DNA of 12,645 bases from an uncultured Porticoccus sp. (GTDB lineage Bacteria; Pseudomonadota; Gammaproteobacteria; Pseudomonadales; Porticoccaceae): positions 1-12,645 of the forward strand of contig CATLZI010000035.1 of the NCBI GenBank assembly GCA_950063125.1. The letters run 5' to 3'. The number at the start of each line of letters is the position of its first letter. Positions within the stretch are counted from its first letter, which is position 1. Below are positions 6,057 to 12,645 of the stretch, in pieces. The notes beneath the pieces are model-generated. The model was not told the DNA's origin and searched no databases. It saw nothing but the letters and a program-made list of their open reading frames with translations. The translations under genes were made by a program, and so were the position numbers.

Positions 6057-8102
6057 ATGAAAAAATACCCAATTTACCCAAAAGAACTGAGTTGGCTTGC
6101 CTTCAATGAGCGTGTCATTCAGGAAGCCGAGGATGAAGAGAATCCTGTTATTGACCGGGTGCATTTCCTTGGTATCTTTTCGGACAATCAGGATGAGTTT
6201 TTCAAGGTTCGAGTGGCTGATGTCAGACGCAAGGTACTGATTGAACAGATCGCCGGCTCGGCAAAGGACAGCAAACAACTCCTGCGCGATATCAACAAGG
6301 GCATTGCCAGGCTGTCGGTGCGGTTTGACCGGGCCTTCCGGGGCGTTCTGGCAGAGTTACAGAAACGACGCATCTATTTTTTAATGCCCGAGGACCTCTC
6401 CGCCAGTCAGGGTGAATGGGTTCGCGAACATTTTCGCGCGCAGGTACTACCCCGCATTGTGCCCATTCTGGTCACTCCGGAAATTGATCTGTCGAAAGTG
6501 CTGCGGGATGGCGCCAACTACCTGGTAGTGGAAATTGGCAAGCAAGACGGGGTCGGTTATGCCCTGCTGGAAGTGCCGGACACCAGCAGTCGTTTTTTGA
6601 GATTGCCGAATGACCAGAGAAATCGCCGTCGGCATTTCATGATTATCGATGAGGCCATTCGGTACTGCCTGGATATGGTGCTGGTGGACTTTTTCCGCTA
6701 TCACAGCCTCAATGCCTGGTCGATGAAGTTTTCCCGGGACGCCGAGTACACACTCGACGATGAAATTGACCGAAGTCTCGTGGAAAAAATGTCGATCGGG
6801 CTGAAGCAACGCCTTCAGGCCAACCCCGTCAGGCTGACCTTCGACCGGGAAATGCCTACCGAGATGATCGACATGCTAAAAAGCAAGTTTGGCTTTGCCA
6901 AAGGCGACAGCATTATTCCGGGGGGCCGCTACCGCAACTTTCGCGACTTTATCGGCTTTGCCAACCCCGGCGAAAAATACCTCGCCAACCAGCCAGTTTC
7001 CGCTCTGTCAGTCAGTCAGTTTGACCGCGCCAAAAATACTTTTGATGCGATTGATCAGGGCGACATCCTGCTCTATTACCCCTATCAAAAATTCAATTAT
7101 TTTGTGGAATTATTACGTCAGGCAGCATTTGACCCCAACGTTATCTCCATAAAGATCAACATCTATCGAGTAGCGAAAGATTCCCGGGTGGTGGAATGCC
7201 TGATGGACGCGGCGCGCAATGGCAAGCAGGTCACAGTGAATGTCGAGCTAAAAGCCCGCTTTGATGAAAAGCAGAATCTGGAACTCTCCGAAAAGCTCGC
7301 CGAGGCGGGCATCACAGTCATGCTGGGGGTACCGGGCCTCAAGGTACATTCAAAGTTGTGTCTGATTGCCAGAGAGACCCAACATGGAGAGCAACTCTAC
7401 GCCCACATTGGCACGGGTAACTTCAACGAGAAGACCGCTGAAATTTACACGGATTTTTCCCTTTTCACCTGCCACCAGAATATTTGTGAGGAAGTCCGCA
7501 ATGTCTTCAACTTTATTGAGTACAGCTTCAAGCACTACGACTTCAAATACCTGCAGGTCTCGCCATTCAACAACCGACGCAAAATTCGCGCGCTGATTAA
7601 CCGTGAGATTCATGCTGCAAAATCTGGCCGAAAAGCCATTATCAGTCTGAAGCTCAACAATCTGGTTGACGACAGCATCATCAGGCAACTCTATGCGGCG
7701 AGCCAGGCCGGCGTCAAAATCCGCATGATTGTCAGGGGAATGTGCTCACTAAAACCCGGTATCGAGGGAGTATCAGATAACATTTCAATTATCAGTATCG
7801 TGGACCGGTTTCTGGAGCATCCACGCTGTCTGGTGTTTCACAATGGCGGCGATCCCGAGGTTTATCTGTCATCGGCGGACTGGATGACCCGCAACCTCGA
7901 TTACCGGCTTGAAGTGGGCGTACCCATTCTGGATGCAAAATTGAAAAAGCGGGTGATTGATATTCTGGAAATCCAGTTCAGTGACCGCTGCAAGGCGCGG
8001 GTGATTGATGAACAGCAAAGCAACAGCTATGTAAAACGCGGCAACAAGAAAAAAGTGCGCTCACAAATGGCTGTCTACGACTATCTTAAAAAACTGAAAT
8101 AG
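6057..8102 (+). CDS. ppk1: Polyphosphate kinase 1
   Basis: PPK1 reversibly transfers the gamma phosphate of ATP onto polyphosphate chains. The 681 residues match the full-length family (E. coli 688). The N-terminal domain opens with YPKELSWLAFNERVIQEA and FSDNQDEFFKVRVADVRR; the head and catalytic C1/C2 domains follow. The phosphorylated His431 is in GLKVHSKLCLI, followed by HIGTGNFNEKTAEIYTDFSL. The second essential His588 is in FLEHPRCLVFHNGG, followed by YLSSADWMTRNLDYRLEVGVPI. The spacing of 157 residues equals that of His435 and His592 in E. coli. The ATG at 6057 follows AGGT at a suitable distance. No ppx exopolyphosphatase gene lies next to it, so it is monocistronic here. The Pho box upstream points to induction by phosphate starvation. 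Confidence 0.97.
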   Translation: MKKYPIYPKELSWLAFNERVIQEAEDEENPVIDRVHFLGIFSDNQDEFFKVRVADVRRKVLIEQIAGSAKDSKQLLRDINKGIARLSVRFDRAFRGVLAELQKRRIYFLMPEDLSASQGEWVREHFRAQVLPRIVPILVTPEIDLSKVLRDGANYLVVEIGKQDGVGYALLEVPDTSSRFLRLPNDQRNRRRHFMIIDEAIRYCLDMVLVDFFRYHSLNAWSMKFSRDAEYTLDDEIDRSLVEKMSIGLKQRLQANPVRLTFDREMPTEMIDMLKSKFGFAKGDSIIPGGRYRNFRDFIGFANPGEKYLANQPVSALSVSQFDRAKNTFDAIDQGDILLYYPYQKFNYFVELLRQAAFDPNVISIKINIYRVAKDSRVVECLMDAARNGKQVTVNVELKARFDEKQNLELSEKLAEAGITVMLGVPGLKVHSKLCLIARETQHGEQLYAHIGTGNFNEKTAEIYTDFSLFTCHQNICEEVRNVFNFIEYSFKHYDFKYLQVSPFNNRRKIRALINREIHAAKSGRKAIISLKLNNLVDDSIIRQLYAASQAGVKIRMIVRGMCSLKPGIEGVSDNISIISIVDRFLEHPRCLVFHNGGDPEVYLSSADWMTRNLDYRLEVGVPILDAKLKKRVIDILEIQFSDRCKARVIDEQQSNSYVKRGNKKKVRSQMAVYDYLKKLK

Positions 8103-8106
8103 TCGT
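8077..8106. terminator. Inverted repeat spanning the ppk1 stop, possible bidirectional stem-loop
   Basis: ACGACTAT (8077-8084) and ATAGTCGT (8099-8106) are perfect 8-bp arms around a 14-base loop. They span the ppk1 stop codon and sit 20 bases from the stop of the convergent thrC. Neither strand has a proper T tract after the stem, so it may be an mRNA-end stabiliser or a weak terminator rather than a standard intrinsic one. Confidence 0.35.
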
Positions 8107-8126
8107 CTCTGCTCCCTCCTGCCCGG

Positions 8127-9527
8127 TTAACGGCGGATATGTTCAACCATGTATTGCTGCACCGAGGCAATCTCATTGGGCTGTACGGAATACCGCTCCT
8201 CGCGTTCAAACAGATCGGCCATGTGATGCGGCAGGGGTGGATCCTGCTGGTAGCCGGCCTTGCTCACCGCCTCGGGAAATTTCGCCGGATGGGCCGTGGC
8301 CAGACAGACCATGGGAATATCCTGACGGCGGCGTGTATGACGCGCCGCAGCGACACCAATGGCGGTGTGAGGGTCGAGCAGATAGCCGTTTTTCTGCCAC
8401 ATATCATGAATGACCGCCATCATGGCCTCGTCATCCAGTCGGTAGCTGGTAAACAGCTTCCGCGCACTGGCCAGTGCGGTCTCGCTGAGATGCAGGTTGC
8501 CGGTTTTTTTGAAGTCGGCCATCAACGCGGCAAGGGCGGCCCCATCCCGGTCATAAAGGTCGAACAGCATCCGCTCGAAATTACTGGATACCATAATATC
8601 CATGGATGGCGACAGACTGTGTACCAGTTGGTGCAGGCTGTGGTCATTGGCACTGATACAGCGATGCAGAATGTCATTGGCATTGGTACCAATCACCAAC
8701 TGATCAATCGGCAGACCCATGCGGCTGGCCAGATAACCGGCAAAAATGTCGCCGAAGTTGCCGGTGGGCACGGAGAACGCCACCGGGCGGTGGGGAGCAC
8801 CCAGCGCCAGGCCAGCATAAAAATAGTAGACGATCTGGGCCATGATGCGCGCCCAGTTGATCGAGTTGACCGCCACCAGCTGGCGCCCTTCCGGCAGGAA
8901 TGACTGGTCCCCGAAGCTGGCCTTGACCATGTTCTGGCAATCGTCGAAGTTGCCCTCCAGGGCGATATTAAAGACATTATCTTCCAACACCGTGGTCATC
9001 TGGCGGCGCTGCACTTCGGATACCCGTTGATAGGGATGAAGAATAAAGATATCCACGTTGTCACTGTGGCGACAGCCTTCAATCGCCGCCGAGCCAGTGT
9101 CACCGGAGGTCGCGCCCATGATCGCGACACGCTGGTTGCGCTTCTTCAGCACATAGTCCAGCAGGTGGCCGAGGAACTGCAGGGCAAAGTCCTTGAAGGC
9201 CAGCGTCGGGCCCTGGAACAATTCGAGAATAAATTCGTTGTGACCGCTTTGTATGAGAGGCGCGATGGCATCATGGCGAAAGGTACTATAGGCCTTGTCG
9301 ATCAGTTCCCGCAGCGTGTCATCCGGAACCTCACCCGCCATGAACGGTGACATCACCTTGAAGGCCAGCTCCTGATAGGACAGGCCAGACCAGCTGGCAA
9401 TTTCTTCCCGGGAAAACTGCGGCAGGGTTTCCGGCACGTAAAGACCGCCATCGGTGGCTAAACCGGCCAGTACCGCATCTTCAAAACTCAATACCGGGGC
9501 CTGCCCGCGGGTGCTGATATAGTTCAC
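8127..9527 (-). CDS. thrC: Threonine synthase
   Basis: Threonine synthase converts O-phosphohomoserine to threonine with pyridoxal phosphate, the last step of threonine synthesis. At 466 residues it is the long, Pseudomonas/yeast-like class. MNYISTRGQAPVLSFEDAVLAGLATDGGLYVP is represented at the N-terminus (first part MNYISTRG, then GLATDGGLYVPE), the PLP Lys112 is in GPTLAFKDFALQFLG, and GATSGDTGSAAIEG (about 138-151) and VPTGNFGDIFAGY bind the cofactor phosphate. The start is GTG (9525-9527), supported by AGGT about 9 bases upstream and by the family N-terminus. Only 35 bases separate it from the stop of hom, so the two are one operon. It converges on ppk1 with a 24-base gap. Confidence 0.96.
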   Translation of the reverse strand: MNYISTRGQAPVLSFEDAVLAGLATDGGLYVPETLPQFSREEIASWSGLSYQELAFKVMSPFMAGEVPDDTLRELIDKAYSTFRHDAIAPLIQSGHNEFILELFQGPTLAFKDFALQFLGHLLDYVLKKRNQRVAIMGATSGDTGSAAIEGCRHSDNVDIFILHPYQRVSEVQRRQMTTVLEDNVFNIALEGNFDDCQNMVKASFGDQSFLPEGRQLVAVNSINWARIMAQIVYYFYAGLALGAPHRPVAFSVPTGNFGDIFAGYLASRMGLPIDQLVIGTNANDILHRCISANDHSLHQLVHSLSPSMDIMVSSNFERMLFDLYDRDGAALAALMADFKKTGNLHLSETALASARKLFTSYRLDDEAMMAVIHDMWQKNGYLLDPHTAIGVAAARHTRRRQDIPMVCLATAHPAKFPEAVSKAGYQQDPPLPHHMADLFEREERYSVQPNEIASVQQYMVEHIRR

Positions 9528-9562
9528 GCTTGATACCTGTGCTGTTTTTGAAACGGAAAACG

Positions 9563-10867
9563 CTAGCCCAGTGATTCCACACGAATCCTGACAATATCAC
9601 CCTCGGTCGTGGGCAGCTGTTGAATCTTGTCTACCGCTTCGTCGAGCTTCTTCACCACGGCACGGTCGGTGAGAATAATCAGCGGCACATAGTCCTCGCC
9701 ATCATCTGCCTCTTTCTGGATAACAGCCTCAATACTGATTTTGGCATCACTGAGAATCTGTGTAATTTTTGATAAAACCCCCGGCACATCACGTGCCGTG
9801 ATACGCAGATAGTAGGCAGTTTCGACCTCTTCGATAGACAGTACCTTAATATCACTCAACTGATCTGGTTGAAAACCCAGGTGGGGTACCCGGTGCTCCG
9901 GATCGGCCGTCAGGGTGCGGGCCAGGTCGACAATATCCGCAATCACTGCAGAGGCCGTAGGCTCTGCCCCGGCGCCGGGGCCGTAATACAGTGTAGGGCC
10001 CACGGCATCCCCTTTGACCACCACGGCATTCATGACACCATCGACATTGGCGAGCAGTCGTTTGCGGGGAATCAGAGTGGGGTGAACCCGTAGTTCAATA
10101 CCACCGTTGTTGCGGCGGGCGATGCCCAGATGCTTGATCTGGTAGCCGAGTTGCCGGGCGTAGGCCACATCCTGGGTGTCCAGGTTGCTGATACCCTCGG
10201 TAAAGACTTTTTCGAATTGCAACGGGATACCAAAGGCGAGGGAGGCCAGAATAACCAGCTTATGGGCCGCATCGATCCCTTCCACATCAAAAGTCGGGTC
10301 AGCCTCGGCGTAACCACGCTGCTGTGCCTCCACCAGTACATCTTCAAAGGCGCGGCCTTTGTCCCGCATTTCTGTCAATATAAAATTGCCGGTGCCGTTA
10401 ACTATCCCGGCCAACCATTCAATGCGGTTGGCCGAAAGCCCTTCCCTGATCGCCTTGATAATAGGAATACCGCCTGCGACAGAGGCTTCGAAGGCAACGG
10501 TGACACCTTTAACCCTCGCGGCATTAAAAATTTCGTTGCCATGCTCGGCAATCAGTGCCTTGTTCGCCGTAACCACGTGCTTGCCATGTTCAATGGCATC
10601 AAGAATCAGCTCACGCGCGACCGTGATGCCACCAATCAGCTCCACCAGAATATCGACATCGGGATTGCGGGCAACCGCAAAAACATCTTCGCTAACCGGG
10701 GTATCGCCGAGCTGGCAGGCGGGATTCGGGCGTCTGCTCGCCACCTGGATAATCTCAATACGGCACCCCGCCCTGGCATTGATCACGTCACCATTGCGCT
10801 GCAACACATTAAATGTGCCGCTACCTACTGTTCCGAGGCCACACAGGCCAACTTTTACTGAGTTCAA
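9563..10867 (-). CDS. hom: Homoserine dehydrogenase with ACT domain
   Basis: This enzyme reduces aspartate semialdehyde to homoserine, the branch point to threonine and methionine. The 434 residues are typical of the monofunctional Pseudomonas-type enzyme, not fused to aspartokinase. The Rossmann motif GLGTVGSG is at 10-17, KHVVTANKALIAEHG at about 96-110, substrate site NGTGNFILTEM at 157-167 and AEADPTFDVEGIDAAHK with Lys203. The C-terminal ACT domain (about 350-425, YYLRITARDVPGVLSKITQIL) suggests feedback inhibition by threonine, as known for the family. The start is TTG (10865-10867): GAGG stands 8 bases upstream, and MNSVKVGLCGLGTVG matches the expected N-terminus. It is the first gene of hom-thrC. 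Confidence 0.96.
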   Translation of the reverse strand: MNSVKVGLCGLGTVGSGTFNVLQRNGDVINARAGCRIEIIQVASRRPNPACQLGDTPVSEDVFAVARNPDVDILVELIGGITVARELILDAIEHGKHVVTANKALIAEHGNEIFNAARVKGVTVAFEASVAGGIPIIKAIREGLSANRIEWLAGIVNGTGNFILTEMRDKGRAFEDVLVEAQQRGYAEADPTFDVEGIDAAHKLVILASLAFGIPLQFEKVFTEGISNLDTQDVAYARQLGYQIKHLGIARRNNGGIELRVHPTLIPRKRLLANVDGVMNAVVVKGDAVGPTLYYGPGAGAEPTASAVIADIVDLARTLTADPEHRVPHLGFQPDQLSDIKVLSIEEVETAYYLRITARDVPGVLSKITQILSDAKISIEAVIQKEADDGEDYVPLIILTDRAVVKKLDEAVDKIQQLPTTEGDIVRIRVESLG

Positions 10868-11018
10868 TCGATTTGCCTCGGTGTTAACCGGTTTAATCCA
10901 GTGCCAGCTGGGATAATACTGTTTTGTAACCGGTGACAGGCACGTTCATGCCGCCTTATTACTAAAACGGTCACCCCGCTCACTGCGCAAGTGCAGCATT
11001 CAAGCCAGCAGACTGATG

Positions 11019-11033
11019 AAGGTTCGCAACCTT
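11019..11033. repeat. Perfect palindrome upstream of hom, possible operator
   Basis: AAGGTT and AACCTT are perfect 6-bp arms around a 3-base spacer. The palindrome overlaps the -10 of the candidate hom promoter, where a repressor would act. No T tract follows on either strand, so it is not an obvious terminator for dsbC. No regulator is identified. Confidence 0.35.
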
Positions 11034-11057
11034 AATTGGCAGCACAGGGACTGTCAA
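11029..11057 (-). promoter_or_regulatory. Candidate promoter for hom-thrC
   Basis: On the minus strand a perfect -35 hexamer TTGACA (11052-11057) is followed after 17 bases by a weak -10 TAAGGT (11029-11034). It lies between dsbC and hom and would give a leader of about 155 bases. A second possible -10, TATTAT (10913-10918), is nearer to hom but lacks a good -35. Read-through from dsbC is also possible. Confidence 0.35.
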
Positions 11058-11093
11058 TCTGCCAGCCACAATTTGGCCACGGCGGTTACCGTT

Positions 11094-11849
11094 CTAACCA
11101 TCACTATTGTCATCAAGCCCCATGATCGTCAGCAATTCAGCCGCCGGGCTGTAGCCGGGCAACAAAGCACCGTCTTCCAGGATCAGGGCCGGGGTACCAG
11201 TGATGCCTATTTTCTGACCGAGCAGGAAGTGGCTGGCTACGGGGTTATCCTTGCAGACGTTTTCTTTTATCGGCTGGCGATTTTTCAGTGCAGTGAGTGC
11301 AGCCAGCTTGTCTTTGGCACACCATGCAGAAGCTATCTTGCGATAGGAGGCGGAATCCAGTCCGGCCCGGGGAAAGGCCAGATAGCGAACCTCCACGCCG
11401 GCCACATTCAGTTCGGGAACGGTTTCAATGTGAAGTTTGCGGCAATAACCACAATCCACATCCGTGAACACATGAAGAATGTAGCGGCGCACATCTGCGG
11501 CGGGAAAAACAATCATGTCTTTTGTTGCCACTGCGCTCAGCATTTCCTTACGCAATTTGGCCGCAGCCATATCCTTGATCGGTGCGAACATTCCCGGAAG
11601 GGCCTGATACATGTCGCCCGTAATAATGTAGTCACCGGTTTTATTGGCATAAAAGAATTGGGTACCGTTGATTCGCACGCGGTAGAGTCCGTCGATGGGG
11701 GAGGTTTCCACTGCACCGTATTTCAGGTCAGGGCGCGCCTGCTGCAGCTTGTCTATGATGGTCTTGCGTGTCTCTTCTGACACTTCGGCAGCAAAAGCGG
11801 CGGGTAATAATATCAGGACAATGATTGTGCCCAGCATTTTTTTGATCAT
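11094..11849 (-). CDS. dsbC: Thiol:disulfide interchange protein DsbC
   Basis: DsbC is a periplasmic disulfide isomerase that reshuffles wrong disulfides and is kept reduced by DsbD. A signal peptide is clear (MIKKMLGTIIVLILLPAAFA, cut before AE). An N-terminal dimerisation domain (DGLYRVRINGTQFFYANKTGDYIITGDMY region) precedes the thioredoxin fold with active site CGYC, the same as in E. coli DsbC. A second cysteine pair (SAWC and ENVC) matches the structural disulfide of E. coli DsbC, and the cis-proline loop is GITGTPALIL. Length of about 251 is normal. The ATG at 11849 is preferred; a GTG directly before it at 11852 is equally compatible with the AAGAGA ribosome-binding site. It lies 69 bases downstream of xerD in the usual xerD-dsbC-hom order. 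Confidence 0.95.
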   Translation of the reverse strand: MIKKMLGTIIVLILLPAAFAAEVSEETRKTIIDKLQQARPDLKYGAVETSPIDGLYRVRINGTQFFYANKTGDYIITGDMYQALPGMFAPIKDMAAAKLRKEMLSAVATKDMIVFPAADVRRYILHVFTDVDCGYCRKLHIETVPELNVAGVEVRYLAFPRAGLDSASYRKIASAWCAKDKLAALTALKNRQPIKENVCKDNPVASHFLLGQKIGITGTPALILEDGALLPGYSPAAELLTIMGLDDNSDG

Positions 11850-11918
11850 CACGGATTTCTCTTGTCAGGTTCAGTATGGCTAATCAGATATTGAGTCTTA
11901 ATGGCCACAAGGGTTCAC

Positions 11919-12645
11919 TCACCCTCTCGGGTGGTGTTCTGCATGCAGCGCCTTGATGCGGGTACTGGCTATGTGGGTGTAGATCTGCGTGGTGGAAAGA
12001 TCACTGTGCCCGAGCAGCAATTGTACCACCCTGAGATCGGCTCCGTGATTCAGGAGGTGGGTGGCAAAGGCGTGGCGGAGTGTGTGTGGCGATAGGGGTT
12101 TTTCAATGCCGGCCTGGCTGGCGTAACCCTTGATTCGATGCCAGAAAGTTTGCCGGGTCATCTGCCGGGCACGGCGACTGGGGAACAGCACATCACTTTG
12201 TACAGCGCCCAATATCAAGGGCCGGGCTTCCCGCATGAAGCGCTCCAACCAACTCATCGCCTCCTCGCCCATGGGCACCATCCGCTCCTTGCCACCCTTA
12301 CCTGTCACTCTCACCACACCCTGGCGCAGGTTATCTCCGCTATTCATCATGTTCAGCGGATTGATGAACAGGCTGCCGGAGGAAATGTTAGCCAGTTCGG
12401 CTTCCACTGGCTGAAGTTGCGCATTGGCCGTATAACCAAAGTGCCTTTCACCGAGGTAGTCCGCTGAAATCAAAGCGTTCAATTGCGCGATCAGCGGAGC
12501 CAATGCTGGGTTGTTCTGAGCTTCAAGGGCCTGGATTGTTGCCTGTACGGTCCCGGTGAGCGTCTGAGGGTCCAGTTTGCTCAGTCCAGGAACGGTTCCG
12601 GCCGTAGCGCCCGCGAGACCGTGCAACGGCTGGTCGATAGCAACC
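11919..12645 (-). CDS. xerD: Chimeric frame: XerD recombinase C-terminal half joined to a lipase-like N-terminal part, open at the window end
   Basis: The downstream 136 residues (11919 to about 12329) are the catalytic domain of XerD, the tyrosine recombinase that resolves chromosome dimers at dif with XerC and FtsK. Visible features are [19 protein letters not shown] with the active-site Lys, [20 protein letters not shown], the H-x-x-R box [29 protein letters not shown] with the His and the nucleophilic Tyr, and the ending HHPRG. The N-terminal core-binding domain and the first catalytic Arg (in TGLRVSEL of normal XerD) are missing. Instead, the frame runs uninterrupted into unrelated sequence to the window edge. 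As drawn, this protein should be inactive as a recombinase. Since XerD is near-universal in these bacteria, an intact xerD is likely in the genome and this junction may be an artefact. The XerD assignment is firm; the chimera's cause is open. Confidence 0.85.
   Translation of the reverse strand, partial: VAIDQPLHGLAGATAGTVPGLSKLDPQTLTGTVQATIQALEAQNNPALAPLIAQLNALISADYLGERHFGYTANAQLQPVEAELANISSGSLFINPLNMMNSGDNLRQGVVRVTGKGGKERMVPMGEEAMSWLERFMREARPLILGAVQSDVLFPSRRARQMTRQTFWHRIKGYASQAGIEKPLSPHTLRHAFATHLLNHGADLRVVQLLLGHSDLSTTQIYTHIASTRIKALHAEHHPRG
12313..12332 (-). other. Shared-sequence junction between lipase-like and XerD-like parts
   Basis: These 20 bases encode N-L-R-Q-G-V-V. XerD proteins carry LRQGVVRV here (E. 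coli S-LRQGVVRV), and Pla-1/cef lipases carry a DNLRQ motif at the corresponding side of the join. Upstream reads as lipase, downstream as XerD. The exact length of identity cannot be measured without the parent sequences. Confidence 0.6.
12333..12645 (-). pseudogene. Fragment resembling Pla-1/cef (VolA-like) extracellular lipase
   Basis: The roughly 104 residues upstream of the join do not resemble any part of XerD. They begin, at the window edge, with VAIDQPLHG, the strand and loop typical of alpha/beta-hydrolases of the Pla-1/cef lipase family. A variable helical insert follows ([20 protein letters not shown], then [15 protein letters not shown]), then GERHFGYT, and [21 protein letters not shown], where family members carry an F-I-N-(x)n-R-D-N-L-R-Q motif. 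Such proteins are surface or secreted lipases with a later GxSxG nucleophile, which is absent here because the sequence switches to XerD. The identification is from motif memory, so the family call is moderate; that it is foreign to XerD is clear. Confidence 0.6.

Noticed and set aside
8139..8903. Long open frame (254 codons) on the + strand opposite thrC
   Set aside because: It is an antisense shadow of a clear threonine synthase gene; the translation has no recognisable domain and no ribosome-binding site was evident.
10130..10861. Long open frame (243 codons) on the + strand opposite hom
   Set aside because: It lies wholly inside the homoserine dehydrogenase gene and shows no motif; GC-rich codon bias on the true strand explains the missing stops.
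11016..11780. Long open frame (254 codons) on the + strand opposite dsbC
   Set aside because: dsbC on the other strand has a signal peptide, CGYC and the cis-proline loop; the antisense frame has nothing recognisable.
11920..11933. CACCC/GGGTG hairpin with a GAGA loop at the xerD stop
   Set aside because: The hairpin is neat, but it lies within coding sequence for the conserved HHPRG end and has no T tract after it, so I do not call a terminator.
11919..12645. Reading the last frame as an integron or phage integrase from a mobile element
   Set aside because: The C-terminal half is a close match to housekeeping XerD and lies in the conserved xerD-dsbC-hom-thrC order.

Overview
The window looks like chromosomal DNA of a gammaproteobacterium, probably a marine or environmental one of the Pseudomonadales/Cellvibrionales/Oceanospirillales type. 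The reasons are the gene order xerD-dsbC-hom-thrC, known from Pseudomonas and relatives, a long-form polyphosphate kinase 1, a FadJ/FadI-like fatty-acid oxidation pair, and a fragment that resembles the Pla-1/cef (VolA-like) extracellular lipases. Both window ends cut through open reading frames, so this may be a short contig. Base composition looks moderately GC-rich by eye. I see no rRNA, tRNA, CRISPR array, insertion sequence or prophage.

Layout. Positions 1-2192 (+) hold the 3' end of a multifunctional 3-hydroxyacyl-CoA dehydrogenase gene that overlaps a thiolase gene by ATGA. A good intrinsic terminator at 2196-2217 closes this beta-oxidation operon. Positions 2266-4485 (-) encode an unusual protein of about 739 residues. 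Its N-terminal half resembles a glycoside-hydrolase TIM barrel whose acid/base motif looks lost, and its C-terminal domain is a WaaP/Kdo-type sugar kinase. A non-coding stretch of 366 bp follows. Positions 4852-5763 (-) encode a membrane-anchored SdiA-regulated (YjiK-like) beta-propeller protein, possibly preceded by a 23-codon membrane peptide. Running the other way, ppk1 (6057-8102, +) lies behind three phased PhoB-type repeats and a -10 element, so phosphate starvation probably induces polyphosphate synthesis.

Positions 8127-10867 (-) are the threonine operon hom-thrC, read from rare TTG and GTG start codons. Upstream of hom are a candidate promoter and a perfect palindrome. dsbC (11094-11849, -) and the catalytic C-terminal half of xerD (11919 to about 12332, -) follow. 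The xerD reading frame then continues without a stop into sequence that is not XerD but looks like a Pla-1/cef lipase. The switch falls in a stretch of about 20 bases encoding N-L-R-Q-G-V-V, a motif both families can share. This is the strongest anomaly in the window: either an assembly chimera or a real microhomology-mediated rearrangement.

The most novel-looking gene is the degenerate glycosidase/WaaP-kinase fusion. Most of the rest is ordinary core metabolism.
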